A stretch of DNA of 64,000 nt. Source: Agrococcus baldri. GTDB lineage: Bacteria > Actinomycetota > Actinomycetes > Actinomycetales > Microbacteriaceae. The stretch covers positions 248,001 through 312,000 of the forward strand of contig FOZN01000001.1 of NCBI GenBank assembly GCA_900114805.1, given 5' to 3'. The notes under the pieces are model-generated. The model had not been told where the DNA came from and did no database searches. It saw nothing but the letters and a program-made list of their open reading frames with translations. The position numbers and the translations under genes were made by a program. Shown here piece by piece: positions 34,867 to 44,917 of the stretch (positions within the stretch are counted from its first letter, which is position 1; every line of letters starts with the position of its first letter).

Positions 34867-37167
34867 TCAGCCCTCGTCGTCGTCGCGCGCGACGATCCCC
34901 GCCAGGCTGCGCGGCAGCACCGCCGCCAGCGTTCGGCGCCACCAGGGCGCGCCCGCCGCGAGCGCCTGCCGTACGGTGCGCACGTCGGCGTCGACGACGC
35001 CGCGATCGCGCGGGCCGGCGTCGAAGGCCGCCCGCTCGGCGGTCAGGCGCACGCGGTCGGCTGCCGCCGCGGCGGCCGGCTCCACACGGCTCGCGAGCGC
35101 CGCCTGCAGCTGGCCGGGGGTCGCCGATGCCGGCAGAAGCGTGCCGAGATCGGCGAGCGTCGCCCGCAGCTCGGCCCAGCCGCCGGTGGCGCCGCGCCGC
35201 AGCCGCACCGCGCGCTGCACGGCGCGCACGATCGCCGGCAGCGCCAGCACCAGCAGCACGCCCAGCCCGATCAGCAGCGCCCGCAGCAGCGCCGGGTCGA
35301 TGGTAATCCCGTCGCCCGGGCTGGGCGCGCCGGGGGCGGCGCTGTCGCTCGGGGCCGGCGCCGTCGGCGCGGTGCTGGGCGTGGGCGAGGCGGTCGGCGG
35401 CGCGGTCTCCTCCGGGGTCTCGGACGGCGTGGGCTCGGGCGTGGGACTCTGCGTGATCTCCGCGCCCTCAGGGCTCGCCACCCCGGTGCCGGCGCCCGGC
35501 GTAGTCTCGACCCGCACCCAGCCGGCGCCGTCGATCCAGGCCTCGGCCCAGGCGTGCATGTCGTTGGTGGAGACGGCCCAGCCGCCGCTGATGTCGCTGC
35601 CGGGCAGGAAGCCGATCACCACGCGCGCGGGCACGCCGGCGCCGCGCAGCAGGCCGGCGGTGGCGCTGGCGTAGTGCACGCAGTAGCCGCTGCGGGTCTC
35701 GAGGAAGCCCGCGAGCGCCTCCCAGCCGTCGCCCCCGGCACCGGCGAAGCCGGGCAGATCGAGCTGCTCGGAGTAGTTCCAGAGCCCCTCGGTCATGAAG
35801 CCGTGCACCGCCTGCACGCGCTGGGCGGCGCTCATGCCCTCGTCGACGAGCGCCGCGCCCTGCGTGACGATCGCGGCGGCGGCCTCGGGCATCGCCAGGT
35901 ACGGGTCGTGACCGCTCGAGCCGGCGTCGGCGGGCAGCTGGTCGAGCGGCAGCGAGCGGGTGCCGGTGGCGGTGTACTCGAGCTCGCGGGTCTCGACGTC
36001 CGCACTGATGCGCAGCGCGTCGTTCGCGTCGTCCCAGCTGGAGCCCTCCCGCGCCTGCAGGCCGGCCACGCGCTCGGGCGTCGGCAGGCTCTCGGCGCGC
36101 ACGTCACCCATCCGCACCGTCATCCGCACCGGCTCGCCCAGCCCCGCGCCCTCGACGAGCTCCTGGGGACTGCCGGGCTGCGGCTCGAGCGCGACGAAGC
36201 CCTCCGGGCCCGCCTCCGGCAGCGTCATCAGGCGCGAGACGATCGGGTCGCCGTCGGTGGTCGAGTAGGTGAACACGGGTCGGTCGGCGGGGCGGCGCAG
36301 CTCGTCGCCGAGGTCGATCCGGGTGCTGAGCACCGGCGTCGCCGGCGTGAACAGCTCCTGGAAGGTCGGCAGGTCGAACTCGCTCTCGCGCGGGCTCGGC
36401 GCCACCAGCGGCACCGCCGCCGAGAGCACGGCGGCCGCCGCCACCAGCGCGACCGGCGCCACCCAGCCGCGAGGCTGCGCAGCCCGCTCGTCGATCGCGG
36501 GCGCCACGAGTACGGCGGCGGTGGCGATGACGCCCGGCAGCGCATGCCACCACGGCACGTCGATGCGGAAGGCGATCGGCAGCAGCAGCGGCGCCGCCGC
36601 GACCACGACCGCGACGGCGGGCACGCGCAGGCCGTGCCCCAGCACATCCGTCATCACGGTCACCGCGACCGCCGCCGCCACGATGACGGCGAGCACCGCG
36701 CCGGTCGCATCCAGCGGGGTCGACTGCGCCCAGGCGATGTCGATGACGCCCTGGTTCAGCACCGCCAGCGACTCGAGCACCGCTTCGGGGGTCGGCACGA
36801 TGCCGAGGATCGCCTGCTCGGGCGCGGTGAGGCCGGTCACCCAGGCGACGCCCGCGAGCGCCGCGGCCGCGGAGGCCACCAGCGGCGGCCAGACCGCGCG
36901 CACCAGCGAGGCGGCGATCGTCATGGTCGCGACGGCGGCGACGACCGGCCACAGCCACGCCTCCCCCAGCACCGTGATCGCCGACCACAGCCACGCGATC
37001 GGCAGCACCGCCAGGGCGATCGTCTCGACCGTGCCGGCCTGCGCGGTGGAGCTGCGGGCGGAGGCCCTTTCGGGCCTCTGCCGCGACCCCAGCGCCGGGG
37101 CCCGTCCCGGGTCCCGGTCCGGCTGCCTCCGCCGGGCACCGCGGCGCAGCAGCTCGCTCGCGCTCAC
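34867..37167 (-). CDS. Transglutaminase-like membrane protein
   Basis: 766-residue protein. After a basic 50-residue N-terminus come about six transmembrane helices to about residue 215, then an extracytoplasmic part with a transglutaminase-like domain, a Pro/Ser/Thr linker (about 570-610), one more helix near 625-645 and a cytoplasmic tail. The catalytic Cys is in SGYCVHYASA near 495 and the His in NDMHAWAEAW near 535; the third position reads VRVETTPG, as in many actinobacterial relatives. It forms a conserved trio with moxR and the DUF58 gene, thought to act on envelope proteins, but the substrate is unknown. GTG start overlaps the DUF58 stop (GTGA). Confidence 0.85.
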   Translation of the reverse strand: MSASELLRRGARRRQPDRDPGRAPALGSRQRPERASARSSTAQAGTVETIALAVLPIAWLWSAITVLGEAWLWPVVAAVATMTIAASLVRAVWPPLVASAAAALAGVAWVTGLTAPEQAILGIVPTPEAVLESLAVLNQGVIDIAWAQSTPLDATGAVLAVIVAAAVAVTVMTDVLGHGLRVPAVAVVVAAAPLLLPIAFRIDVPWWHALPGVIATAAVLVAPAIDERAAQPRGWVAPVALVAAAAVLSAAVPLVAPSPRESEFDLPTFQELFTPATPVLSTRIDLGDELRRPADRPVFTYSTTDGDPIVSRLMTLPEAGPEGFVALEPQPGSPQELVEGAGLGEPVRMTVRMGDVRAESLPTPERVAGLQAREGSSWDDANDALRISADVETRELEYTATGTRSLPLDQLPADAGSSGHDPYLAMPEAAAAIVTQGAALVDEGMSAAQRVQAVHGFMTEGLWNYSEQLDLPGFAGAGGDGWEALAGFLETRSGYCVHYASATAGLLRGAGVPARVVIGFLPGSDISGGWAVSTNDMHAWAEAWIDGAGWVRVETTPGAGTGVASPEGAEITQSPTPEPTPSETPEETAPPTASPTPSTAPTAPAPSDSAAPGAPSPGDGITIDPALLRALLIGLGVLLVLALPAIVRAVQRAVRLRRGATGGWAELRATLADLGTLLPASATPGQLQAALASRVEPAAAAAADRVRLTAERAAFDAGPRDRGVVDADVRTVRQALAAGAPWWRRTLAAVLPRSLAGIVARDDDEG

Positions 37168-38339
37168 GAGAGCTCCCTCACCGGGCCGACGCGGTCGATC
37201 CAGCGCTGGATGCGCACGCGCGAGCCGGGCGCGATGCGGCGCGGCGGGGCATCGCGGGCGGCGACCAGCCAGAGGGTCGTGCCGGGCGTCAGCGTCCACG
37301 TCTCGGGCGCCGACTCCTCGAGCGCGATCACGTGCGCCGGCGCCCCGCCGGGCCGCTCCGGCTCGGCCCGCTCGACCGCCTCCATGGAGGCGAACGCCGC
37401 GAGCGCCGCCGGCAGGTCGCGCCAGTCGGCCCGCAGGATGCTGGGCTCGCCGGTCTCGTGCACGACGACGGTGCGCTCCTGCCCGGCGAGCGCGCGCACG
37501 ATCGAGCAAGCGGCGCGTGCGAGGCGATCCTGCGCGTCGCGGTCGGCGTCCGCCGCCGCCGCGGTGTCGACCACCACCAGGTCGTCGTCGCTCGAGGGGT
37601 TCGCCTCCTGCCGCACCATCAGCTGGCCGCGCTTGGCGCTCTGCCGCCAGTGCACGCGGCGCTGCGGGTCGCCGGGCCGCCACTCGCGCACCATCGCATC
37701 CACGTTGTCGGCGGTGCGGGACTGCGCGAGCCTGCCCTCCTCGCGGTTCGAGCGCAGCGCGGAGGACGGGATCGCCAGCACCTCCGGGCCCACCACCAGG
37801 CTCGCGAGCGGGTCGACGGTGCGGGTGGTGCGCATCACGCGGAACGGATCGAGCGCGGTCACCGACACCGGCGCCAGCCGCCAGCGGCCGCGCGCGTGCT
37901 CGCCCAGCCGCACGGTGTCGCGGCCCTCGCCGTCGAGCTCGCCCTCCAGCAGCAGGTAGCGCTCCGGGCCGGGCGCCCACGTCGACCACCGGGCACCCGC
38001 ATGCCGACGCTCGCCCGCGATGCGCAGCGACGCATCCGCCCCCTCCTGCACCACGCCGGGCACACCGAGCCGCACGCTGCCGACCGCGCCGATCGCCCAC
38101 CATGCGCCCAGCAGCACGATGCTCAGGCAGAGCGCCGCCGGCACCAGCAGCACGACCTGCCGCTCCCAGTAGGCGGCGACGAGCAGCAGCGCGCCGGCCA
38201 TCAGCAGCACGCCGCCGCGGGGTGTGGGACGGGCGCTCGAGCGGTCGGCCTGGCGGCGCGTGCCGCGCCGGCTGCCACTCTGGTCGCCGCTGGTGGCGCC
38301 GTCCGCGGCGCCGCTCTGGCGCGAGCCTTCACCGGCCAT
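37164..38339 (-). CDS. DUF58 protein with two N-terminal membrane helices
   Basis: 391-residue DUF58 protein. Residues 1-40 are polar, two helices lie at about 43-60 and 65-88, and the cytoplasmic part has the DUF58 core GDPQRRVHWRQSAKRGQLMV near 230, leading into a von Willebrand A-like fold with FVVVDTAAA-type strands. DUF58 proteins act with MoxR AAA+ ATPases, probably as a complex that matures or inserts other proteins. ATG overlaps the moxR stop by one base (TGATG), and its stop overlaps the transglutaminase start. Confidence 0.87.
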   Translation of the reverse strand: MAGEGSRQSGAADGATSGDQSGSRRGTRRQADRSSARPTPRGGVLLMAGALLLVAAYWERQVVLLVPAALCLSIVLLGAWWAIGAVGSVRLGVPGVVQEGADASLRIAGERRHAGARWSTWAPGPERYLLLEGELDGEGRDTVRLGEHARGRWRLAPVSVTALDPFRVMRTTRTVDPLASLVVGPEVLAIPSSALRSNREEGRLAQSRTADNVDAMVREWRPGDPQRRVHWRQSAKRGQLMVRQEANPSSDDDLVVVDTAAAADADRDAQDRLARAACSIVRALAGQERTVVVHETGEPSILRADWRDLPAALAAFASMEAVERAEPERPGGAPAHVIALEESAPETWTLTPGTTLWLVAARDAPPRRIAPGSRVRIQRWIDRVGPVRELS

Positions 38340-39346
38340 CAGCGCATGACGGGGGCGACCGTCTTGGCCAGCGCCTGCGCCACCACCGCGGTGGCATCCT
38401 CGTAGCGCGCGTGCGGGTCGTGCATCACCAGGTGGTGCGGCAGCACGTGCACCGCGAGTGCCTTGACGTCGTCGGGCGAGAGCCAGTCGCGGCCCAGCAG
38501 GTGCGCGTGCGCCTTCGCCGCGCGCACCAGCTGCAGGGTGGCGCGCGGGCTCGCGCCCAGCCGCACGTCGGGGTGGGCGCGGGTGGCGCGGGCGAGCCGC
38601 ACCGCGTAGCGCTCGACCAGCTCGTGCGCGCGCACGGCACGTGCCTGGTCGATCTCGCTCTGGAACTGCTCCTCGGTCGTCACCGCCCGCACCGCGTCGA
38701 GCGGCTGCGCGGTCTCGCGCGCGGAGACCATCGCGTGCTCGGCATCCTCGTCGGGGTAGCCGAGCTCGAGCCGCGCCATGAAGCGGTCGCGCTGCGCCTC
38801 CGGCAGCGCGTAGGTGCCCTCCATGTCGATCGGGTTCTGCGTCGCCACCACGAGGAACGGCTTGGGCAGGATGTGCGTGATGCCGTCGACGGTCACCTGG
38901 CCCTCGGCCATGCACTCCAGCAGCGCCGCCTGCGTCTTGGGGCTCGCGCGGTTGATCTCGTCGGCGATCACGATGTTGGCGAACACCGGGCCGGGCTGGA
39001 AGCGCAGCTCGCCGGTGCGCTGGTCGAGCATCGACATGCCGGTGATGTCGCTGGGCAGCAGGTCGGGCGTGCACTGGATGCGGCGCACCGTGCCGCCGAT
39101 GGCCGCGGCGAAGGCTCGGGCCAGCTGCGTCTTGCCGACGCCGGGCACATCCTCCAGCAGCATGTGCCCCTCGGCCAGCAGCACGGTGAGCACCGTGCGG
39201 ATCTCCTCGTGCTTGCCGGAGATGACGCTGCCGACCGCGCGCTCGATGCGCTCGCCGGCGGTGGGCTGGTCGCTCGCGGCGGCCGTGACGACCTCGGTCT
39301 CGGCGGCGGTCGCCTCCGGCTCCGGCGGCGTCCCGATGCCGCTCAC
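38339..39346 (-). CDS. MoxR-family AAA+ ATPase
   Basis: 335-residue AAA+ ATPase of the MoxR/RavA group. Walker [10 protein letters not shown] ends at residue 73, Walker [16 protein letters not shown] lies near 125, sensor 1 [12 protein letters not shown] near 168, and the C-terminal lid domain from about 260. MoxR proteins are chaperone-like and usually partner DUF58 proteins. The GTG start overlaps cofE by GTGA, so an F420 gene and the moxR trio are in one transcription unit. The first 28 residues are a flexible Ala/Glu/Thr-rich leader. Confidence 0.92.
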   Translation of the reverse strand: MSGIGTPPEPEATAAETEVVTAAASDQPTAGERIERAVGSVISGKHEEIRTVLTVLLAEGHMLLEDVPGVGKTQLARAFAAAIGGTVRRIQCTPDLLPSDITGMSMLDQRTGELRFQPGPVFANIVIADEINRASPKTQAALLECMAEGQVTVDGITHILPKPFLVVATQNPIDMEGTYALPEAQRDRFMARLELGYPDEDAEHAMVSARETAQPLDAVRAVTTEEQFQSEIDQARAVRAHELVERYAVRLARATRAHPDVRLGASPRATLQLVRAAKAHAHLLGRDWLSPDDVKALAVHVLPHHLVMHDPHARYEDATAVVAQALAKTVAPVMR

Positions 39347-40182
39347 GACGTCGCCTCCGACTCGGCCATCGCGCTCGCCGAGGCTCGACCGGCGGCGAAG
39401 CCCTGCGCCCAGGCCTCATCGGTACCCAGCCGGAACATGTCATCGGCGGCGCTGCGCACGAGCCGCGTCGCGCCGGGCTCGTCGAGCTCCGCCACATGCC
39501 GCCCCATGCCGCGCACGAGCACGACCGGCACGCCGTCAGACTTGCCTGCGACCAGGTCGGCGGCCCCCGCGATCTCGTCGGCGATCGCGGGCGCGGTCAC
39601 GACCAGCGGCCGCCCGTTGGCATCGAGCTGGCCGCTGAGCGGCTCGAGTACGCGGAGGCCCGCAGCACCGATCGCGACGTCGGTCTGCCCGACGCGCCAG
39701 GCGCGGCCGAGCGTGTCGCTGACGATGACGCCCACCCGTGCGCCGAAGCGCGACCGCAGGGTCTCGGCGATCGCGCGAGCCGACGCATCCGAATCGAGCG
39801 GCAGCAGCAGGATCGTGCCGTCGTCGGTGTTCGACGCGTCGATGCCGGCGGCCGCCAGCACCAGGCCGGTGCGGTGCTCGACGATGCGGGTGACGCCGCC
39901 GGGGTGCTCGCGGCTGGCGACCAGCCGCACCGACTCGTCGTCGATGGCCTGCTCGCGCTCGTCGGCGGGGCGGATGCGTCCCTCGGCCTTCGAGACGACC
40001 TTGCTGGTGACGACGACGACGTCGCCGTCGCGCGGCTCGAGCGGGGCGAGCGCGTCGGCGATGATCGCCGGCAGGTCGTCGCCGGAGCGGATCTCGCCCA
40101 TGCCGCGCACCGCCCAGAGCTGCAGGTCGGCGCCGGGCTGGTGGGCGCCGGGCTGATCGAGGCCGGGCTGCGGATCGCTCAT
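39343..40182 (-). CDS. cofE: F420-0:gamma-glutamyl ligase
   Basis: 279-residue CofE/FbiB-type ligase that adds glutamates to F420-0. Signatures are [14 protein letters not shown] near 60, [15 protein letters not shown] near 105 and [21 protein letters not shown] near 155. It is the single-domain archaeal-like CofE length, without the C-terminal nitroreductase domain present in mycobacterial FbiB. Its start overlaps the coaD stop by ATGA and its stop overlaps moxR, about 5 kb away from cofD and cofC. Confidence 0.9.
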   Translation of the reverse strand: MSDPQPGLDQPGAHQPGADLQLWAVRGMGEIRSGDDLPAIIADALAPLEPRDGDVVVVTSKVVSKAEGRIRPADEREQAIDDESVRLVASREHPGGVTRIVEHRTGLVLAAAGIDASNTDDGTILLLPLDSDASARAIAETLRSRFGARVGVIVSDTLGRAWRVGQTDVAIGAAGLRVLEPLSGQLDANGRPLVVTAPAIADEIAGAADLVAGKSDGVPVVLVRGMGRHVAELDEPGATRLVRSAADDMFRLGTDEAWAQGFAAGRASASAMAESEATS

Positions 40183-40661
40183 CGCTGCTGCAGGAAGGTG
40201 GCGACCGCCCGGGGCACGTAGGGGCTGATGTCGCCGCCGAGCTCGGAGACCTGTCGCACGAGCGAGGAGGAGACGTGCGCGTTCTCGGGGTTCGGCAGCA
40301 TGAAGATGGTCTCGACGCCCGCGAGGTTGCGGTTGACGATCGACATCGGCGTCTCGTACGAGAGGTCTGTGGAGGTGCGGATGCCCTTCACGAGCACCTC
40401 GGCGCCCACCTGCTGGCAGTAGTCGACCAGCAGGCCCATCGACCAGTTCGCGATGCGCACCTGGCCTTCGATGCGGGCCTCCTCGATGGAGCGCTCGATG
40501 AGCTGCTCGCGCTCGACCACCGGCAGGAACGCCTGCTTGTCGGGGTTGTGGGTGACGACGACGTGCACTTCGTCGAACAGCTTCGCCGCGCGTGCGATGA
40601 CGTCGATGTGACCCAGGGTCACAGGGTCGAAGGAACCGGGCACGACGGCGATGCGGGGCAT
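40179..40661 (-). CDS. coaD: Phosphopantetheine adenylyltransferase
   Basis: 160-residue CoaD, which makes dephospho-CoA from 4'-phosphopantetheine and ATP. The nucleotidyltransferase motif [10 protein letters not shown] (His18) and the late ISSxxVR-like [15 protein letters not shown] are intact. [12 protein letters not shown] near 90 is also conserved. It heads the run coaD-cofE-moxR-DUF58-transglutaminase, all overlapping. In other actinobacteria coaD often lies near rsmD and recG; here those genes follow the repeat-containing gap. Confidence 0.96.
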   Translation of the reverse strand: MPRIAVVPGSFDPVTLGHIDVIARAAKLFDEVHVVVTHNPDKQAFLPVVEREQLIERSIEEARIEGQVRIANWSMGLLVDYCQQVGAEVLVKGIRTSTDLSYETPMSIVNRNLAGVETIFMLPNPENAHVSSSLVRQVSELGGDISPYVPRAVATFLQQR

Positions 40662-40786
40662 GGGATCCAGCCTATCGGGCGCGAGTGAACGGACGGCGAC
40701 ACTGGCGCGCTGCCTCCGTCGTCACCGCCCGCGCGGCCCGTGCCGCCGTTCCCAGTTGAGGATGAACTCGCGAAATGTCGCGAGGG

Positions 40787-40831
40787 GAGGACGCATCGTC
40801 CTCTGCTGAGAACATCTCCTCTGCTCAGAAC
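40787..40831. repeat. Dispersed palindromic repeat, copy 2
   Basis: GAGGACG-CAT-CGTCCTC hairpin (40787-40803), followed by the tandem TCCTCTGCTGAGAAC / ATC / TCCTCTGCTCAGAAC. It matches 13292-13336 at 41 of 45 positions although the two loci are 27 kb apart. It lies in the 236-base gap between coaD and recG. Just upstream is a further small palindrome CGCGAAATGTCGCG at 40769-40782. Confidence 0.88.
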
Positions 40832-40897
40832 CGTCGGCCACGCGACCGCGCCAGCGGGCGGATGCGCGGGGCGAGGCGGGCGGGCGGCGCGGCGGGG

Positions 40898-43105
40898 CTA
40901 CGCGGTGACCAGGGCCGCGCGGGCGTCCGGATCCAGGCGGCCGTGCACCGCGTGGCGCAGCGCGCGGTGGCGCTCCAGCCTCGGGTCGTCGTCGAGCACC
41001 TGCCGCGCGGCCGCGCGGGCGGCGTCGATGATCGCGCCGTCGCGCGCGACCCGCAGCACCTTGAGGCCGCTGCGGCTTCCGGACTGCACAAGGCCCAGCA
41101 CATCGCCCTCGCCGCGCTGCTCGAGGTCGACCTCCGCGAGCGCGAAGCCGTCGAGCGTGCCGGCGACCGCGTCGAGCCGCTCGCGGGCGTCGCTGAGCTC
41201 GTCGACGGAGGTGACCAGCATGCACAGCCCCGCGTGCTCGCCGCGGCCGACGCGGCCGCGCAGCTGGTGCAGCTGCGAGACGCCGAAGCGGTCGGCCGAG
41301 AGCACCGCCATCATGGTGGCGTTCGGCACGTCCACACCCACCTCGATGACGGTGGTCGCGACCAGCACGTCGATCTCGCGGTCGCGGAAGGCGCGCATCG
41401 TGCGGTCCTTGTCGTCGGTGGGCATGCCGCCGTGCAGCGGCGCGATGCGGTGCGCGCCCACGGGCGATCGCCGCAGCTGCTTGAGCGTCGTGCTGACGTC
41501 GTCGACCGGGGCCGCCTGCGCGGGGTCGGCCGACGCATCCGCCCCCTCACCCTCAGCCGGCGGATGCACGTCGATGCCCTCCAGCTTGCCGGGCGAGATG
41601 GCGGGGCAGACGACGAAGGCCTGGCGGCCGGCCTCGATCTCCTCGTGCATGCGCTGCCACACGCGGTGGAAGACCCCCGGATGCGCGGCGCGGTCGACGA
41701 CGAAGGTCTTGATGGGGCTGCGGCCGGCCGGTAGCGAGCGGATCGTCGAGACGTCGAGGTCGCCGAAGGCGGTCATCGCGATGGTGCGCGGGATGGGCGT
41801 GGCAGTCAGCACCAGCGTGTGCGGGTGGAGGCCCTTCGATCGCAGCGCCTCGCGCTGGGCGACACCGAATCGGTGCTGCTCGTCGATGATCACGAGCGCC
41901 AGCTCGGCGAAGGTGGTCTTCTCGCTCAGCAGCGCGTGCGTGCCGACGACGATGCGCGACTGTCCGGCAGCGATGCGCAGCATGGCCTTCTTGCGCTCGC
42001 CGGCGGGCATCTGGCCGGTCAGCAGCGTCGGCTGCAGCTCAGCGGCGAGGTCGGGGCCGAGCGAGCGGGTGATGGAGCGCAGGTGCTGCATCGCGAGCAC
42101 CTCGGTGGGCGCCAGCAGCGCCGCCTGCCCGCCCGACTCGGCGACCGTCAGCATCGCACGGGTGGCGACGACGGTCTTGCCCGAGCCCACCTCGCCCTGC
42201 ACGAGCCGGTGCATGGCGGTGCCGCTGGCGAGATCGGCGGCGATCGCCTCGCCAGCCGTCTGCTGGTCGTCGGTGAGCTGCCACGGCAGTCCGTCGTCGA
42301 AGCGCTGCAGCAGCGGCCCCGGATGCCTCGGCGCGGTCGGCAGGGTGTCGAACCAGTCGCGGGTGGCGAGCAGGTAGGTCTGCAGCAGGAACGCCTCCTG
42401 CCAGGCGAGCGTGTGCCGGGCGCGGTAGGCCTCCTGCTCGCTCGCCGGTGCGTGCGCCATGCGCAGCGCCTCGGTGAGCGGCAGCAGCTTGTGCTCCCGC
42501 CGCGTCTCGGCAGGCACCGGGTCGTCGACCTCGCCGAGCGCGTCGAGGCCCTGCGCGACGAGCTGCTGGAGCTTCGTGGTGGCGAGGGTGGAGGTGGCGG
42601 GATAGATCGGCACGGGCTGGTTCGCCCACTGCTCGGCGTCGACGCCCGCCTCCTCGTCGAAGAGCTCGAAGTCGGGGTGCGCGAGCTGGCGGCGGTCCTT
42701 ATAGATGCCGACCGTGCCCGAGAACAGCGCCGTGACCCCCTGATGCAGCTGCTCGCCGCGGAACGCCTGGTTGAAGAAGGCCAGATCGAGGCTGCTGGTG
42801 CCATCGGTGATCGTGATGGTGGTGAGGGTGCGCGGCCGCCCCTTCGCGTCGCGCTGCAGCACCCGCGTCTCGACCGTGCGCACCTTCGCGACCACGGTGA
42901 CGTGCTCGCCGGGCACCAGGCTCGCCAGCTCGGTCAGCTCGCCGCGCTTGGCGTAGCGGCGCGGCAGGTGCCAGACCAGGTCGCCGAGGGTGGTCATGCC
43001 GAAGGCGCGCTCGAGCTTGCCGGAGGCGGCCTTGCCCAGCACGCGCTCGAGCGGCCGCTCGAAGCCGTCGGGCAGCGCCGTGCCGCTCGCATCCTTCTTC
43101 GCCAC
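40898..43105 (-). CDS. recG: ATP-dependent DNA helicase RecG
   Basis: 735-residue branch-migration helicase that remodels stalled forks and recombination intermediates. An OB-fold wedge domain spans about 60-165. Motif I GEVGSGKT is near 296, motif II IIDEQHRFG near 394, motif III TATPIPRT near 425 and motif VI QLRGRVGRGEHAG near 605. Length is slightly above the 690-700 typical because of an Ala/Asp-rich insertion near 500-515. The C-terminal VLDDDPRLERH segment is as expected. ATG 43105 is preceded by no other plausible start. Confidence 0.95.
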   Translation of the reverse strand: MAKKDASGTALPDGFERPLERVLGKAASGKLERAFGMTTLGDLVWHLPRRYAKRGELTELASLVPGEHVTVVAKVRTVETRVLQRDAKGRPRTLTTITITDGTSSLDLAFFNQAFRGEQLHQGVTALFSGTVGIYKDRRQLAHPDFELFDEEAGVDAEQWANQPVPIYPATSTLATTKLQQLVAQGLDALGEVDDPVPAETRREHKLLPLTEALRMAHAPASEQEAYRARHTLAWQEAFLLQTYLLATRDWFDTLPTAPRHPGPLLQRFDDGLPWQLTDDQQTAGEAIAADLASGTAMHRLVQGEVGSGKTVVATRAMLTVAESGGQAALLAPTEVLAMQHLRSITRSLGPDLAAELQPTLLTGQMPAGERKKAMLRIAAGQSRIVVGTHALLSEKTTFAELALVIIDEQHRFGVAQREALRSKGLHPHTLVLTATPIPRTIAMTAFGDLDVSTIRSLPAGRSPIKTFVVDRAAHPGVFHRVWQRMHEEIEAGRQAFVVCPAISPGKLEGIDVHPPAEGEGADASADPAQAAPVDDVSTTLKQLRRSPVGAHRIAPLHGGMPTDDKDRTMRAFRDREIDVLVATTVIEVGVDVPNATMMAVLSADRFGVSQLHQLRGRVGRGEHAGLCMLVTSVDELSDARERLDAVAGTLDGFALAEVDLEQRGEGDVLGLVQSGSRSGLKVLRVARDGAIIDAARAAARQVLDDDPRLERHRALRHAVHGRLDPDARAALVTA

Positions 43106-43206
43106 GCTCTCAGGGTAGGGCGCACGGCTGACGCCCGCCGCGCATCCGTCCCCGGCCTGTGCATGGCTGGGAGCGTGGCGTCGGCGGCATGCGCGAAGAT
43201 GTCGCC

Positions 43207-43779
43207 ATGACCCGCATCATCGGAGGCCTCGCCGGCGGCGCCCGCCTGCACGTGCCCGTGCGAGGCACGAGGCCGACCTCCGAGCGGGTGCGCGAGGCGA
43301 TCTTCAGCGCGCTCGACGCTCGCAGCCTGTGCGACGGGGCCCGGGTGCTCGACCTGTTCGCCGGATCGGGCGCGCTCGGGCTCGAGGCCGCCAGCCGCGG
43401 CGCCGAGTCGGTGGTGCTGGTCGAGCGCGACCGGGCGGCGGCGAAGGTGGCGATCCGCAACGCGGAGACGGTAGCGAAGGCGGGCGCGACGCGGGCGCTG
43501 GTCGAGCAGGTGGCGGTGACGCCGTTCCTGCAGCGCTCCGGGCGCAGCTTCGACCTGGTGTTCATCGACCCGCCCTACGACCAGCCGGATGACGAGCTCA
43601 CGGCCGTGCTGATCGATCTGGGACCGCTGCTGTCGCACCCGGCGACCGTCGTCGTCGAGCGGGCGAAGAAGGCCGGGCCGCTCGAGCCGCCGGGCGATCT
43701 CGAGGTGGAGCGCACGCGCAACTACGGCGACACGACGCTGCACTACCTCACGACCACCGGCGCCTTCGCCGACCACTGA
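43207..43779 (+). CDS. rsmD: 16S rRNA (guanine966-N2)-methyltransferase
   Basis: 190-residue RsmD. It starts MTRIIGGLAGG as in relatives, has RPTSERVREAIFSAL near 25, the SAM-binding motif LDLFAGSGALGLEAASRGA near 50-68 and the catalytic DPPY near 121 within VFIDPPYDQP. It methylates G966 of 16S rRNA during 30S assembly. I chose ATG 43207; an in-frame ATG at 43189 would add six unconserved residues. It is convergent with thiL, separated by a strong hairpin. Confidence 0.93.
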   Translation: MTRIIGGLAGGARLHVPVRGTRPTSERVREAIFSALDARSLCDGARVLDLFAGSGALGLEAASRGAESVVLVERDRAAAKVAIRNAETVAKAGATRALVEQVAVTPFLQRSGRSFDLVFIDPPYDQPDDELTAVLIDLGPLLSHPATVVVERAKKAGPLEPPGDLEVERTRNYGDTTLHYLTTTGAFADH

Positions 43780-43848
43780 GTCGCGCGGCGGCCCGCAGGG
43801 TCAGGCGGATGTCTGAGGCCCGAGACGGACCTCGGCGCTGAGGTCGCG

Positions 43849-43872
43849 GCGGAGACCCGAAAGGGTCTCCGC
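43849..43872. terminator. Terminator hairpin between rsmD and thiL
   Basis: GCGGAGACCC (43849-43858) and its complement (43863-43872) flank a GAAA tetraloop, followed by TTC. Perfect 10-bp GC-rich stem immediately after the thiL stop, working for both convergent genes. Confidence 0.85.
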
Positions 43873-43873
43873 T

Positions 43874-44917
43874 TCAGCGCTGCACCGCGCGGTACGGGTC
43901 CCAGCCGCGCGGCTCGAGGGGCGCGGCGTCGAGGGTGACGCCGGGCTGCTCGTCGTCGGCCAGCGCCTCGACGCGGCCGAGCCGGTGCACGGCGTGGCCG
44001 ACGAGCTCGGCGGGTGGCTGGACGCCCGCCGGCAGCGTGAACAGCAGCGCGTGATCCTCGCCGCCGTGCAGCGCCGCCTCGAGCGGAGCGCCCATCGCGA
44101 GCGCCTCCGCCGCCGCGGCCTCCACACCGGATCGCTCGAGCGCGATGCGCACCCCGGATGCGCGTGCCACCCTGGCGGCGTCGAGCGCGAGGCCGTCGGA
44201 GACGTCGAGCATCGCGGTGGCGCCGAGATCCGCCAGCAGCGTGCCGGCCGTGATCGGCGTGACGGGCGCGAGCTGCGCTGCGACGGCGCGGCCGTGCGCT
44301 CCGGCGCGCAGCCGCTCGGCGGCTGCGGCGACGGGCACCGCCGCCTCGTCCTGCGCCTGCGAGAAGAGGTGACGCAACCCCGTCGCGGCCAGGCCGAGAC
44401 CGCCCGCGCACCACACCGCATCCGTCACCCTGGCACCCGAGCGCAGCACCGGCGCGCGGGCTTCGAGGTCGCCGAAGGCGGTCACGGCGATCGTTGCGTG
44501 GGGCGCGGTGCCGAGGTCGCCGCCGACCACGCCGCAGCCGGGGGCCATGGCCGCGATGGCGTCGGCGAGGCCCCGCGCGAAGGCCTCGAGCGCCGACACG
44601 CGCGTCGAGGGCGCGACCGCGAGGGCGACCACGAGCGAGGTGGGGCGGGCACCCATCGCGGCGACGTCGATCAGGTTGGTGGCGACGGCCTTCCAGCCCA
44701 GGTCGCGCCAGCTCGACCAGCCGAGGCGGAAGTCGGCGCCCTCGAGCATCGTGTCGGTGGTGACGACGAAGCGACCGTCGGCGGCGCGCACGACTGCGGC
44801 ATCGTCGCCGGGGCCGATATCGGTGACGTCACCGGCCGGCAGCAGCGGCAGGAAGCGGCGCAGCGCCTCGAGCTCGCCGGCCTCGTGCAGGGTGGGGTCG
44901 TTGGGCGCGGCGTCCAT
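43874..44917 (-). CDS. thiL: Thiamine-monophosphate kinase
   Basis: 347-residue ThiL of the AIR synthase/PurM superfamily, which phosphorylates TMP to the cofactor TPP. Motifs include IGPGDDAAVV near 34, TTDTMLEGADFR near 53, KAVATNLIDVAAMGA near 75, GGDLGTA near 132 and LDVSDGLALDA near 240, and GGEDHALLF near 290. These acidic motifs bind Mg-ATP. The ATG lies near a promoter-like region shared with the divergent DUF3515 lipoprotein gene, which is a common neighbour in Microbacteriaceae. Confidence 0.94.
   Translation of the reverse strand: MDAAPNDPTLHEAGELEALRRFLPLLPAGDVTDIGPGDDAAVVRAADGRFVVTTDTMLEGADFRLGWSSWRDLGWKAVATNLIDVAAMGARPTSLVVALAVAPSTRVSALEAFARGLADAIAAMAPGCGVVGGDLGTAPHATIAVTAFGDLEARAPVLRSGARVTDAVWCAGGLGLAATGLRHLFSQAQDEAAVPVAAAAERLRAGAHGRAVAAQLAPVTPITAGTLLADLGATAMLDVSDGLALDAARVARASGVRIALERSGVEAAAAEALAMGAPLEAALHGGEDHALLFTLPAGVQPPAELVGHAVHRLGRVEALADDEQPGVTLDAAPLEPRGWDPYRAVQR

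Noticed and set aside
33730-37959. 1409-codon plus-strand open frame
   Set aside because: It crosses cofD, cofC, the transglutaminase and DUF58 genes on either strand; all have clear family motifs, so it is a GC-driven shadow.
36269-40156. 1295-codon plus-strand open frame
   Set aside because: Antisense to transglutaminase, DUF58, moxR and cofE; low-complexity Arg/Ser/Ala translation without motifs.
40662-40897. tRNA or small stable RNA in the coaD-recG gap
   Set aside because: No acceptor-stem pairing or TTCGA T-loop pattern; only the repeat element is seen.
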